Notes: generated by a model not told the origin, from the sequence alone. Positions 44,048 to 53,176 are shown, numbered from the stretch's first letter. The stretch: 64,000 bases of DNA from Bacteroidota bacterium (GCA_023399595.1 JAEWOR010000038.1:1-64000); one strand, 5' to 3'. A program made the numbers and translations.

Positions 44048-44779
44048 ATGATGATTTTCAAAAAAACAGTTCTTATTCTCGGTGCTAATTCCGACGTAGC
44101 CAAACAAGCGATAAAACTTTACATTCAAAAAAATTACTTTGTAATGGCATCTTCACGGGATTTAAGCTCCATAAAAACTTTTTTGAAAGACAATACAATT
44201 GGTGAAAATCAAGTACAACTCCTGCATTTTGATGCTGAAGATTTTGCTTCTCACCAACGCTTTTACAAAGAACTTCCTACAAAACCTAATATTGTAGTTT
44301 ACGCCGCAGGCTTTTTAGTTCAAAACGAAAAAGCCTTCCACGATTTTGAAGCCACTTTTAAAATGATGAAAGTGAATTATGTGGGAGCCGTTTCTATTCT
44401 TAATATTATCGCTTTCGATAAAGAGAATAAGGGCTTAGAAAGAATTATTGGATTATCATCGCTTTCGGGGGTTCGTGGCCGCAAATCAAACTTCATTTAT
44501 GGGAGTACAAAATCGGCTTTCACCCAATATCTAGCTGGACTAAGACAAGAATTATCCAATCGGAATATTACAGTAAATGCCTTGGTGATTGGCTATATTA
44601 ACACCAAAATTAACGAAGGTTTAAACTTAAATAAAAACCTTATAATGCAGCCCGATTACGTTGCAAAACATATTGTTGACGCAGGTTCAGGTTTTACAAT
44701 TGTCCCCAATTGGAAATGGAAGCTCATTTATAAAATTCTAAAATATTCCCCTGAATTTTTGGTGGCGAAATTACCTTAG
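44048..44779 (+). CDS. short-chain dehydrogenase, DprE2-like
   Basis: 243 residues. Rossmann motif VLILGANSDVAKQ, catalytic serine in GLSSLSGVRGRKS and YGSTKSAF (YxxxK). The pattern is closest to the DprE2 type, which reduces a 2-keto polyprenyl-ribose in arabinan synthesis together with the FAD oxidase DprE1. No DprE1-like gene is beside it, so the partner may lie elsewhere or the substrate may differ. Confidence 0.82.
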   Translation: MMIFKKTVLILGANSDVAKQAIKLYIQKNYFVMASSRDLSSIKTFLKDNTIGENQVQLLHFDAEDFASHQRFYKELPTKPNIVVYAAGFLVQNEKAFHDFEATFKMMKVNYVGAVSILNIIAFDKENKGLERIIGLSSLSGVRGRKSNFIYGSTKSAFTQYLAGLRQELSNRNITVNALVIGYINTKINEGLNLNKNLIMQPDYVAKHIVDAGSGFTIVPNWKWKLIYKILKYSPEFLVAKLP

Positions 44780-44880
44780 AGAAACACTTCTCTTAGTCAT
44801 TACACCCTTTAAAAATAATTTCTTGTTTTATTAAATAACTTCTGTAAGTCCTTTAGGCTGTTCATTAACGGTCTTTAGAG

Positions 44881-45054
44881 ACTTAGAAAGTGGTTATAGC
44901 CCCTTGCATAAGGGGCTAGAGGGGGTTCACTAAGGGGGTGTAGGGGGTTGATGAAGGGGGTAAAGGGACTTCGGAAGTGGTTATAGCCCCTTGCATAAGG
45001 GGCTAAAGGGGGTTTACTAAGGGGGTATAGGGGGTTAATGAAGGGGGTATTGCA
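44881..45054. repeat. two tandem copies of an 87-bp unit with hairpin and G5 tracts
   Basis: Two copies (44881-44967 and 44968-45054) align at 87-bp spacing with only a few changes. Each has a 9-bp perfect stem TAGCCCCTT-GCAT-AAGGGGCTA (44897-44918 and 44984-45005), then four G5 runs spaced 8, 4 and 8 nt (44921-44960 and 45008-45047). The pattern could form a G-quadruplex on the plus strand. The arrangement resembles the ends of the leuS insertion. Confidence 0.85.
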
Positions 45055-45183
45055 AACCTGATTTTAATTTAAAAAAGAAAAACTCTGTATCCTATTATTT
45101 TTTGGAATGCTACGGAACTGAGTGAATTTGAGAAAAAAAACTAAACAAGTCTCCATAAAAAATAGAGCTTTCTGTAAATGTAA

Positions 45184-45212
45184 AAAAGCGAGACCTAAAT
45201 CTCGCTTTAAAA
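45184..45212 (-). terminator. aspS terminator
   Basis: AAAGCGAGA / TCTCGCTTT stem with a CCTAAA loop. On the minus strand it is followed by T's. It is 18 bp past the aspS stop. Confidence 0.85.
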
Positions 45213-45229
45213 TAATATTCTTAATGAAA

Positions 45230-46984
45230 TTAATCTTTCAAATTCAGTTTTAATTCCAATTCGTCTAATTGCTCATTGGCGATTGGCGAAGGCGCATCAA
45301 TCATTACATCACGTCCAGAATTATTTTTTGGGAAGGCGATATAATCTCTAATCACTTCATTTCCATCTAAAATGGCTACTAATCTATCAAAACCGAAAGC
45401 CAAACCTCCGTGTGGCGGCGCTCCGTATTTAAAGGCGTTCATTAAGAATCCGAACTGCGCTTCCGCTTCTTCTTTTGTGAATCCTAGTAAATCAAACATT
45501 TTTGACTGTAAATCTTTATCGAAAATTCTGATAGAACCACCCCCAATTTCGTTACCATTTAACACTAAATCGTAAGCGTTGGCTCTTGCTTTTCCAGGGT
45601 CGGTTTCCAATAAACTAAAATCTTCGGTTTTCGGAGACGTGAATGGGTGGTGCATTGCGTGGTATCTTCCTGTTTCTTCGTCCCATTCTAAAAGTGGGAA
45701 GTCGATTACCCAAAGTGGGGCAAATTCGTTTCCTTTTCTTAAACCTAAACGATTTCCAAGTTCCATTCTTAAAGCAGAAAGTTGCGTTCTTACTTTATCA
45801 GCATTACCGCTCATCACCAACATTAAATCACCTGCTTTAGCTCCGAATTTCTCTGCAATGGCTTTTAAGTCCTCCTCGTTGTAGAATTTATTCACGGATG
45901 AAGTGACAATATCATCATTTTGGAATTTCACCCAAACCATTCCTGTTGCACCAATTTGTGGTCTTTTTACCCAATCGATAAGTTCATCAATTTGCTTACG
46001 AGTGTAATCTGCACAGCCTTCAACATTAATTCCGACTACCAATTCAGCTTCGTCGAAAATTTTGAAATCTTTTCCTTTCACTAAATCATTCAGCTCCACG
46101 AACTCTATTCCGAAACGAATGTCTGGTTTGTCGTTTCCGTATTTTTGCATCGCATCTGCGAAAGTCATTCTTGGGAAATCACCGAATTCTTTTCCTGTAA
46201 TATCTTTCAAAAGGTTTTTCGTCATGCCTTCAAAAACATTCATAATGTCTTCTTGCTCTACGAAAGCCATTTCGCAATCTATTTGGGTGAATTCTGGCTG
46301 TCTGTCGGCTCTTAAATCCTCATCGCGGAAACATTTCACAATTTGGAAATATTTATCCATTCCACCTACCATCAATAATTGTTTGAAGGTTTGTGGCGAT
46401 TGAGGAAGTGCATAAAACTGTCCAGGATTCATTCTGCTTGGCACCACAAAATCTCTTGCCCCTTCTGGAGTAGATTTAATTAAAACTGGCGTTTCCACCT
46501 CGATAAAACCTTCTTCTGAAAGATAATTTCTTACTTTTTGCGCCATTTTATGACGGAAAATCAATTTATCTTTCACAGGATTTCTACGGATGTCCAAGTA
46601 TCTGTATTTCATTCTCAGCTCTTCACCGCCATCGGTTTCGTCTTCAATGGTAAATGGAGGAAGTTGAGATTCGTTTAAAATGGTTAATTCTTTTACTAAA
46701 ATTTCTATTTCCCCAGTTGGAATATTGGAGTTTTTGGATGCTCTTTCAATCACCTGACCTTTCACCTGAACTACAAATTCACGACCTAATTTCTTAGCGT
46801 TTTCCATTAATTCAGTCGAAGAACGGTCTTGGTCGAACATCAACTGTGTAATTCCGTAACGATCTCGCAAATCGATCCAAATCATAAATCCTTTGTCACG
46901 AATGGTTTGTACCCATCCTGAAAGTGTTACTTCTTCATTTAGATTTTTCAGCGATAATTCGCCGTTGGTGTGTGTACGGAACAT
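45230..46984 (-). CDS. aspS: aspartyl-tRNA synthetase
   Basis: 584 residues, the bacterial-type length with a GAD insertion domain. N-terminal OB-fold (LSGWVQTIRDKGFMIWIDLRD), class II motif 2 (FRDEDLRADRQPEFTQID), ALPQSPQTFKQLLMVGGMDKY, and motif 3 AFGFDRLVAIL. It charges tRNA-Asp. TATCTTTG (minus strand, 47074-47081) is a likely -7 box, giving a leader of about 85 nt. Confidence 0.97.
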   Translation of the reverse strand: MFRTHTNGELSLKNLNEEVTLSGWVQTIRDKGFMIWIDLRDRYGITQLMFDQDRSSTELMENAKKLGREFVVQVKGQVIERASKNSNIPTGEIEILVKELTILNESQLPPFTIEDETDGGEELRMKYRYLDIRRNPVKDKLIFRHKMAQKVRNYLSEEGFIEVETPVLIKSTPEGARDFVVPSRMNPGQFYALPQSPQTFKQLLMVGGMDKYFQIVKCFRDEDLRADRQPEFTQIDCEMAFVEQEDIMNVFEGMTKNLLKDITGKEFGDFPRMTFADAMQKYGNDKPDIRFGIEFVELNDLVKGKDFKIFDEAELVVGINVEGCADYTRKQIDELIDWVKRPQIGATGMVWVKFQNDDIVTSSVNKFYNEEDLKAIAEKFGAKAGDLMLVMSGNADKVRTQLSALRMELGNRLGLRKGNEFAPLWVIDFPLLEWDEETGRYHAMHHPFTSPKTEDFSLLETDPGKARANAYDLVLNGNEIGGGSIRIFDKDLQSKMFDLLGFTKEEAEAQFGFLMNAFKYGAPPHGGLAFGFDRLVAILDGNEVIRDYIAFPKNNSGRDVMIDAPSPIANEQLDELELKLNLKD

Positions 46985-47098
46985 AATTTTTGTTTAAAGT
47001 TTAGAGTTTCAAGGTTTAATGTTCTTCTTATTCAAGTTGAGTGAGTAGATTTTTAACCATGAATTTTCGAGTGCAAAGATAAGTATTTTCAGAGAAAA

Positions 47099-47128
47099 AG
47101 CCTTTTGATTTTTAAGGCAAAAGGCTTG
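47099..47128 (-). terminator. terminator after the HTH gene
   Basis: AAGCCTTTTG / CAAAAGGCTT arms around a 10-nt loop. T-rich beyond on the minus strand. Confidence 0.75.
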
Positions 47129-47133
47129 TGTTT

Positions 47134-47337
47134 TTAAGATTTATATTCCAGAATATCTCCAGGTTGACAGTCTAAAGCTTTGCAAATGGCTTCCAAAGTG
47201 GATAGTTTTACCGCTTTTGCCTTTCCAGTTTTCAAAATGGATAAGTTAGCTTGTGTAATGCCTATTTTCTCAGCCAATTCTTGGGATTGCATTTTACGTT
47301 TAGCAAGCATTACATCTATATTAATAATTATTGGCAT
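47134..47337 (-). CDS. XRE-type helix-turn-helix regulator
   Basis: 67 residues, a single Cro/CI-type domain: MLAKRKMQSQELAEKIGITQANLSILKTGKA is the HTH, and LEAICKALDCQPGDILEYK is the closing helix. DNA-binding regulator of unknown targets, likely including its own operon. It lies 3 bp after the DUF2975 gene, and this pair is common in bacteria. Confidence 0.9.
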   Translation of the reverse strand: MPIIINIDVMLAKRKMQSQELAEKIGITQANLSILKTGKAKAVKLSTLEAICKALDCQPGDILEYKS

Positions 47338-47340
47338 GGC

Positions 47341-47892
47341 TTAAATAGTTAAATCGTTTTCTTTTTTAAGATCTACAGCTTGTTGATAAACTTGACTGAT
47401 TACGAATACTATTGCTGCGAAAATTAAAAATTGTAGGTTTTTACTATCTAAATCAAATAGAATAGTAAATTTTCCTTTCAATAATTCTGTAAAAAAGCTT
47501 ATTGCTAAGGAGAGAAATGCAATAAGAGCTAAAAGTTTTGAAGTCTTTGAAATTAAAGTAGCAGTTTCTTGAGAGAATAAATTCTTAGTTTCTAGATTCT
47601 TCAATATTTTTAAAACTGTGGAAAAGAGTTTTAGTTCTAAAGTGGCCATAGCAATACAAAATCCAAGAATGAAAACTGAATATATTTTTCCTAAATCTTG
47701 TAATTCTTTTATGGTGATGCCTTGTGCTAAAATTGTTAGTTTGAAGGAGGATTGTATATCACCAAGATTAATATTAAATAAAACAGCAAGTAAAATTAAA
47801 ATTAATACTATAATACAAATTGTGATTACAATATTGGCAATCCAAAAAAATATTCTCAGGATGTTTAAGATTAAGTAGGTTTGGTTTTTCAT
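47341..47892 (-). CDS. DUF2975 membrane protein
   Basis: 183 residues with four hydrophobic helices (about 15-40, 60-85, 112-133, 150-172), the DUF2975 layout. Function unknown, possibly a membrane sensor paired with the small XRE regulator. Starts upstream of and nearly abuts the regulator gene. Confidence 0.8.
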   Translation of the reverse strand: MKNQTYLILNILRIFFWIANIVITICIIVLILILLAVLFNINLGDIQSSFKLTILAQGITIKELQDLGKIYSVFILGFCIAMATLELKLFSTVLKILKNLETKNLFSQETATLISKTSKLLALIAFLSLAISFFTELLKGKFTILFDLDSKNLQFLIFAAIVFVISQVYQQAVDLKKENDLTI

Positions 47893-47958
47893 TTTTTAAT
47901 ATTTTATTGTTGTAAATGTATAAAAAATTATTGTAAAACAATAAATGGTATTAAAAAA

Positions 47959-47990
47959 AATAAGCTCCAAATTTTTGGAGCTTATTCTAT
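47959..47990 (-). terminator. terminator after the ankyrin gene
   Basis: AATAAGCTCCAAA / TTTGGAGCTTATT arms with a short loop. A T run follows on the minus strand. Confidence 0.85.
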
Positions 47991-48004
47991 ATGGTTTGAG
48001 AAAT

Positions 48005-48445
48005 TTATTTTAAAATAGCACTCAGTTCTGAGAAGTTTCTTTCTGTAGCAATGTCTAGGGCTGTTTTACCATCTTTGTTTTTAAGATTTTTATCAGCTCC
48101 TGCTGCAAGTAAAGTTTTAACAATATCTATTCTATTGTATTTTGCAGCAATCATTAACGGGCTTACTCCTGAACATTGTTTATTAATTTCGGGTTTGCTA
48201 GACATTAAATGACTGAAAATTTGTTTTTTGTCGAATCTTATTGCAAAAGTAAATGGTGTGTATTCATCAGCTTTAAGAGCATAACATTTATTATAATCTT
48301 GAGCTTTGAACTCTTTTTTGAAGCTTACAAGATTGTCTTTTTGAATAGCTAGAATGCCTTTGTTAGGAAAATCTTGTGCAAATAATTTTTGCGATAGTAA
48401 ACTTACGCAAAGAATAAAAAATGTAGATAGTATTTGTTTTTTCAT
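48005..48445 (-). CDS. exported ankyrin-repeat protein
   Basis: About 146 residues from ATG at 48445 (MKKQILSTFFILCVSLLSQ signal peptide, probable cleavage at LFA-QDF). At least two ankyrin repeats are visible: GVSPLMIAAKYNRIDIVKTL, and LLAAGADKNLKNKDGKTALD then IATERNF. Ankyrin stacks bind proteins. A periplasmic or envelope partner is assumed. Confidence 0.85.
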   Translation of the reverse strand: MKKQILSTFFILCVSLLSQKLFAQDFPNKGILAIQKDNLVSFKKEFKAQDYNKCYALKADEYTPFTFAIRFDKKQIFSHLMSSKPEINKQCSGVSPLMIAAKYNRIDIVKTLLAAGADKNLKNKDGKTALDIATERNFSELSAILK

Positions 48446-48621
48446 ATTATTCAATTGTATAAATTCATAATAAAAGAAGCTATACCAACATCTAAAAAAT
48501 GTAAAGTATTAATCTTAACAAATTTATATAAATTATTTGAATATTGTGATAATAACTTTTTTTTAAGTTAAAATTTAATACTATTTTTTGTAAATTCGTA
48601 TCAATCATCAAAATATAACTT

Positions 48622-48741
48622 ATGGGAAAAGGAGATCAAAAATCAAGACGAGGAAAGATAAATGCTGGTAGCTATGGTAAGAAAAGGCCTCGTAAAAGTG
48701 TAAAAGTTGTTGCTGAAAAATCTGTAAAGGAGAAAAAGTAA
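48622..48741 (+). CDS. 30S ribosomal protein THX
   Basis: A 39-residue basic protein: MGKGDQKSRRGKINAGSYGK, then KRPRKSVKVV and a Lys/Glu tail. This fits the THX (bTHX) family in Bacteroidetes. It was found by reading the gap between convergent genes. No Shine-Dalgarno sequence is present, as usual in the phylum. Confidence 0.93.
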   Translation: MGKGDQKSRRGKINAGSYGKKRPRKSVKVVAEKSVKEKK

Positions 48742-48781
48742 CAAACCTGAGAAAAACCAAAGATAATTCTTCGGATACAAG

Positions 48782-48808
48782 AAAAGCGGCGCCTTTGGCG
48801 CCGCTTTT
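48782..48808. terminator. bidirectional terminator between THX and DUF937 genes
   Basis: AAAAGCGGCGCC-TTT-GGCGCCGCTTTT, a perfect 12-bp stem. A second hairpin (TTTGAATGC / GCATTCAAA, 48814-48842) lies next to it on the DUF937 side. Confidence 0.88.
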
Positions 48809-48843
48809 CTTGTTTGAATGCACCTTTATGGCGCATTCAAAAA

Positions 48844-49434
48844 TTATTTTCCTCCAAGAATATTCCCAAGAATACCTCCTAAGCCGCCTTGTTGCTTGTT
48901 GTTTCCTCCTCCTAAAACGCTACCTAAAATATCATTCAAAGGACTGGATTGTTGAGTTTGTGCTTGTTGAGAAGCTCCTCCAAGAATTCCTCCCAATAAA
49001 TCCCCTAATCCACCTGAGTTTACATTGTTTTGTTGCTTTTCTTTTCCAATATATCCCATAATAATTGGAGCTAACATTGCTAGAGCGGGACCAATTTTGT
49101 CCATAGAAATTCCTGTGTTTTGAGAAAGTTGGCTTTCTACATTGGCTTTATTTCCACCAAAAATATGGTCTAAGATAGATTTTCCTTCAGATTCTCTTTC
49201 AATAGCTTGTGAAGGATTGTCTAAAATACTTCCATCATGATCACGGTCTAAAGCGTTATTTAAAGCCTCAGCTTCATTCGTGTCTTGAGATTTATTTCTT
49301 AAGTAAGAAATTATCAATGGCGCAGCAACTGCTAAGAGAGCAATGATTTGATTTTTGCTGATTCCGAATTTGTTTTCAGCTTGTTCAGCAACTTGGTTAC
49401 TAGAGTTTCCTGTTAATAGATCTATTAAACTCAT
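48844..49434 (-). CDS. DUF937 domain protein
   Basis: 196 residues. N-terminal SLIDLLTGNSSNQVAEQAENK and the SQNTGISMDKIGPALAMLAP repeat are DUF937 helices. A low-complexity Gly/Gln/Asn-rich C-terminal part (LLGGILGGASQQAQTQQ, GGLGGILGNILGG) follows. A single short hydrophobic stretch (IIALLAVAAPLIISYL). DUF937 proteins have no settled function. Confidence 0.85.
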   Translation of the reverse strand: MSLIDLLTGNSSNQVAEQAENKFGISKNQIIALLAVAAPLIISYLRNKSQDTNEAEALNNALDRDHDGSILDNPSQAIERESEGKSILDHIFGGNKANVESQLSQNTGISMDKIGPALAMLAPIIMGYIGKEKQQNNVNSGGLGDLLGGILGGASQQAQTQQSSPLNDILGSVLGGGNNKQQGGLGGILGNILGGK

Positions 49435-49503
49435 AATTTTTTTGTTTTTAGTATTTATATTTTGTGAGGGTGTTTATCAAATTCTATTCCGAATTTTTAA
49501 GTT

Positions 49504-50016
49504 TTATTTTTTAAAAATGGGAACGTTAGAACATGCTTCTCCGAACATCAAAGATTTTACGATAGGTTTCAGTTGTTCAACGAGTTCAATATATGCATTT
49601 TCTGGAATACTTTCATCGCTACATCCTTTTACAAGCACACGTTTGTCAATCATTTCCGAAAAATCATGTGTTTGTACGGCGTTGTGCATTAATAAAACCT
49701 CTAAATCTTCGCGATTTCCAAATACTATTTTTTTAGTAATTCCAGTTAATTTTGAAGTCAATAGAAAATAGGCCCAAAGCGGAACTATAGCGTCTGCAGA
49801 ATTGTAAATGTAAACGTATGTATCTTTATATTCTTCTGTATTCAAAAGTTCTACTTTTTCTCTAAAATCTTTTTCTTTTAAAATAAGCTCCTGAAACAAA
49901 AAATCTTTTAAATCAATTCCTTTTCTTACGCCTTTTGGAACGAGGGAAGAAATATCAAAATTCACCAAACTAGTATTTTCGGCAACTTTGTTTCTGATTT
50001 CAAATTCTTCTGACAT
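49504..50016 (-). CDS. DUF2480 family protein
   Basis: 170 residues without signal peptide or membrane helix. N-terminal EFEIRNKVAENTSLVNFDIS, then PKGVRKGIDLKDFLFQELIL, YIYNSADAIVPLWAYFLLTS and C-terminal GEACSNVPIFKK match a Bacteroidetes-specific DUF2480 pattern. Function unknown. Divergent from lpxB with a 95-bp gap holding a 7-bp tandem repeat. Confidence 0.85.
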   Translation of the reverse strand: MSEEFEIRNKVAENTSLVNFDISSLVPKGVRKGIDLKDFLFQELILKEKDFREKVELLNTEEYKDTYVYIYNSADAIVPLWAYFLLTSKLTGITKKIVFGNREDLEVLLMHNAVQTHDFSEMIDKRVLVKGCSDESIPENAYIELVEQLKPIVKSLMFGEACSNVPIFKK

Positions 50017-50075
50017 TTTTTATTTTTATCTTTACACAAAATTAAGTCAAATATTTGATTTGAGTACAGATTTAA

Positions 50076-50103
50076 AATCTCAAATCTCAAATCTCAAATC
50101 TCA
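50076..50103. repeat. 7-bp tandem repeat (AATCTCA)4 before lpxB
   Basis: Four exact copies of AATCTCA plus a partial fifth, ending 8 bp before the TTG start of lpxB. Copy-number change would alter promoter-to-start spacing. Similar in period, but not in sequence, to the array before accC. Confidence 0.85.
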
Positions 50104-50111
50104 AATTTATT

Positions 50112-51215
50112 TTGAAATATTATATCATTGCAGGTGAGGCTTCTGGAGATTTACACGGGAGTAACTTGATGAAAGCTATAAAAGAAAAAGACGCTCAAGC
50201 CGATTTTAGATTTTGGGGTGGCGATTTAATGCAAAAGCAAGGCGGTAACTTGGTGATGCATTATAAAGATCTTGCTTTTATGGGCTTTATAGAAGTGGTG
50301 CAAAATTTAAAAACCATTTTAAATAATATTAAATTCTGTAAAAAAGATATTGCCAATTGGAAACCCGATGTTTTGGTTTTAATAGATTATCCAGGATTTA
50401 ATTTAAGGATTGCAAAATTTGCAAAATCTCTTGGAATAAAAGTAGTGTATTATATTTCGCCACAACTTTGGGCTTGGAAGGAAGGTCGTGTAGAAACCAT
50501 AAAGAAGTATGTAGATGAAATGCTCGTCATTCTTCCTTTCGAGAAGGATTTTTATAAAAAACATCAGGTTGAAGCTCATTTTGTAGGACATCCTCTTTTA
50601 GATGCTATTTCGGATTTGCCAACTGTAAATATTGAAGATTTTAAGCAAGAAAATGGTTTAAATTCTAAAGAAATCATTGCATTATTGCCTGGAAGTAGGG
50701 AGCAAGAAGTGAAAAAAATGCTTGAGGTTATGCTTTCTGTTCGTCCTTATTTTAAAGAATATCAGTTTGTAATTGCAGGCGCGCCAAGTCTTCCAAAAGA
50801 TTTTTATAAGCAATATGTGGATGAAAATGTGCATTTTGTTTCCAATAAAACTTACGATTTGCTAAGATGTTCCAAAGCAGCTTTGGTGACTTCTGGAACT
50901 GCAACTTTGGAAACTGCTTTGCTTAATATTCCAGAAGTGGTTTGCTATCGCGGAAGCAAGATTTCTTATGCTATTGCTAAACGTTTGGTGAAAAATATTG
51001 AGTATATTTCTTTGGTGAATCTTATTATGGACAAAGAAATAGTGAAAGAGCTTATTCAAGAGGATTTGAATACGCAAAACCTTGTTTCTGAATTGCAAAA
51101 AATTCTTTCTGGAAATTCTCGTGAGAAAATGCTCAATAATTTTTCTGAACTTCAAAAAAAGCTCGGTGGAAAGGGAGCAAGCGATCATGCAGCAGAAATT
51201 ATAGTGAAAAAATAA
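50112..51215 (+). CDS. lpxB: lipid-A-disaccharide synthase (TTG start)
   Basis: 367 residues. N-terminus KYYIIAGEASGDLHGSNLM is the invariant LpxB start and can only be reached by TTG at 50112. It joins UDP-diacylglucosamine and lipid X to make the lipid A disaccharide. Further landmarks are FWGGDLMQKQGG, YYISPQLWAWKEGRV, FVGHPLLDAI, LLPGSREQEVKKML, and SGTATLETALLNIPEVV. TTG start plus upstream 7-bp repeats may set a low expression level. Confidence 0.93.
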   Translation: MKYYIIAGEASGDLHGSNLMKAIKEKDAQADFRFWGGDLMQKQGGNLVMHYKDLAFMGFIEVVQNLKTILNNIKFCKKDIANWKPDVLVLIDYPGFNLRIAKFAKSLGIKVVYYISPQLWAWKEGRVETIKKYVDEMLVILPFEKDFYKKHQVEAHFVGHPLLDAISDLPTVNIEDFKQENGLNSKEIIALLPGSREQEVKKMLEVMLSVRPYFKEYQFVIAGAPSLPKDFYKQYVDENVHFVSNKTYDLLRCSKAALVTSGTATLETALLNIPEVVCYRGSKISYAIAKRLVKNIEYISLVNLIMDKEIVKELIQEDLNTQNLVSELQKILSGNSREKMLNNFSELQKKLGGKGASDHAAEIIVKK

Positions 51216-51276
51216 TTTTTTTCGTTGCTTGTGAATTCTTAATTGGTTAATTTTAAAATAATTAATCAATATCGGT

Positions 51277-53040
51277 ATGAGAAAACAACCTCTGTTAATT
51301 CTCGTGTTGTGCTTCATCATCGGAATTATTTTTCAAGATTATTTTCCTCTCCATTTTTATGGGATAATGGGGGTGTTGGGAATTTCGTTCTTAATATTGG
51401 TTATTTCATTTCAGTTGAATTTTGAGAAATATAAATTTCTTCCAATTCTTTGTTTTTATGTGTCGTTAGGAATGTTTTTTCATTTTTTTAATACACCAAA
51501 GGAACCTCAAATTAACATTTTGAATTCAGAAGAATTGGTTTTTAAAATTTCAAAAAAACTGAATTCTAATGATCAAAATAGACGCTACGAAATTGAAACA
51601 CTTAATTCTAATAATGGTATAAAGGCAATTCTATATGTTCCTAAAGATTTTCCTGAATTAGACTTTAAACATTTTTATAAAACCAACGCAAATATTCTAA
51701 AGGTTCAATCCCCAGTTCATTCTTTTCAGTTTGATTACGCAAAATATTTAGCGAGAAAAGGAATTTTTTATTCCGTTTTTTTGAAAGACGCTCCCGAAAC
51801 CACTGAAAATCCTAATGTTTCATTTGCTGATTATTATAAACAAAAAAGGCTGGAAGTTTTGCAAAGGATTGACCAGTCTAATCTTTCTGAAAACACTCAA
51901 GATTTTTTGAAAGGAATTATTCTTGCGGATAGAAGCGATATGAACCAAGATTTGGTGAAGGATTTCAATCGTTCTGGTCTCACTCATTTTCTAGCAATTT
52001 CTGGAACTCACGTTTTGGTGATTTTTGGAATGTTTTTGTTCCTTTTTCAAAAAATATTTTCATTTAGAAATTATAAAATTGCTGTTCTAATAAGTCTTTT
52101 GCTCATTTGGTTGTTTGCTTTTTTTATTGGCTGGGGGAGTTCCGTGGTGAGATCTTGTATTATGGTGACTTCGTATTTTATTTTTGTTTTGCTGCAACGA
52201 AGTCCTAATTTATTGCATTCCCTTTCTCTTTCTGTGTTTATTATTTTAATGTTTGATACTCAACAGATTTTTGATATTGGTTTTCAATTGAGCTTTTCGG
52301 CGGTTTTAGGAATTTATTGGTTGAATACTCCTATTAAAAGTCTTTTTCCGGATTTTAGAAATTGGTGGGCGAAACTTTTTGTGAGTATAAGTAGCTTAAC
52401 TTTAGCTGCTCAGTTGAGTACGTTGCCAATCGTTCTTTACAATTTTCATCAGTTTTCTTTGATGTCCATTTTAGCGAATTTACTAATTGTTCCCTTTTCT
52501 GAAATTGTAATTGTATTCTCTTTTTTAATGACTTTTTTATTAGGTCTTAATATTGAAATTTTATTATTAAATCTTTTATATGATTTTATTGTTGGTGTTC
52601 TTTTAAAGGTTATTCATTGGTTTTCAGATTTTGATTCTATGTTTTTTTCTTCAATACCAATGAATGTTTTGGAGGTTTTTTCTTTCGTGGTAATCGTTTA
52701 TTTTTTAAGGTTTTTTCTTCTCAAGTCGTCATTTAAGAATGTTTCAAGATTGGTTTTGTCTTTTCTTATATTTTTTAGTGTTAGATTGGGAAGTAATATG
52801 CTTGAGTTTTCGAAATCTGAAGTCAATATTTATCAGTCAAGCTACAAAAAGAAAATATTGGTAGTGAGAGAAGGGAGGAATGTTACTTTTTGGTTGGAGA
52901 ACATTAATGATAAGAAATCGGAAAATTATTTTATTAATCCCTATATTCATTCAAATAGAATAACTAATTATCAGATAAAAGAAATTCCTAAAGGGAGTGT
53001 GAGTGCTTATTACAATAAGAAAACCTATTTTTTGAAATAA
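51277..53040 (+). CDS. ComEC/Rec2 family DNA-uptake channel protein
   Basis: 587 residues. N-terminal DUF4131 region with helices (about 5-60), then the Competence domain with GLTHFLAISGTHVLVIFGMF, WLFAFFIGWGSSVVRSCIMV and FDIGFQLSFSAVLGIYWL. Multiple helices throughout. The C-terminal metallo-beta-lactamase domain of Firmicute and proteobacterial ComEC is absent. In naturally competent bacteria it carries single-stranded DNA across the inner membrane. Confidence 0.88.
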   Translation: MRKQPLLILVLCFIIGIIFQDYFPLHFYGIMGVLGISFLILVISFQLNFEKYKFLPILCFYVSLGMFFHFFNTPKEPQINILNSEELVFKISKKLNSNDQNRRYEIETLNSNNGIKAILYVPKDFPELDFKHFYKTNANILKVQSPVHSFQFDYAKYLARKGIFYSVFLKDAPETTENPNVSFADYYKQKRLEVLQRIDQSNLSENTQDFLKGIILADRSDMNQDLVKDFNRSGLTHFLAISGTHVLVIFGMFLFLFQKIFSFRNYKIAVLISLLLIWLFAFFIGWGSSVVRSCIMVTSYFIFVLLQRSPNLLHSLSLSVFIILMFDTQQIFDIGFQLSFSAVLGIYWLNTPIKSLFPDFRNWWAKLFVSISSLTLAAQLSTLPIVLYNFHQFSLMSILANLLIVPFSEIVIVFSFLMTFLLGLNIEILLLNLLYDFIVGVLLKVIHWFSDFDSMFFSSIPMNVLEVFSFVVIVYFLRFFLLKSSFKNVSRLVLSFLIFFSVRLGSNMLEFSKSEVNIYQSSYKKKILVVREGRNVTFWLENINDKKSENYFINPYIHSNRITNYQIKEIPKGSVSAYYNKKTYFLK

Positions 53041-53176
53041 GTATAAAATAATTCTGTACATTACATGAATTTCTTATTTAGAAAGATTACAAACTATTGA
53101 ATTCTGACATATCTCACGATGCTCACTCTTAACATTTTTTTAACTTTGTGCGTATTCAAAAAAACAAATTTAGATT

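Larger units (their letters stand above)
44780..45229. other. non-coding region holding the G-rich repeat
   Basis: 450 bp between convergent genes. It contains an 87-bp tandem repeat at 44881-45054 and the aspS terminator. No start-to-stop gene with protein-like features is visible. The flank 44780-44880 shows no clear structure. Confidence 0.7.

Noticed and set aside
44881..45054. CRISPR array
   Set aside because: Only two copies, directly adjacent with no unique spacers, and no cas genes nearby.
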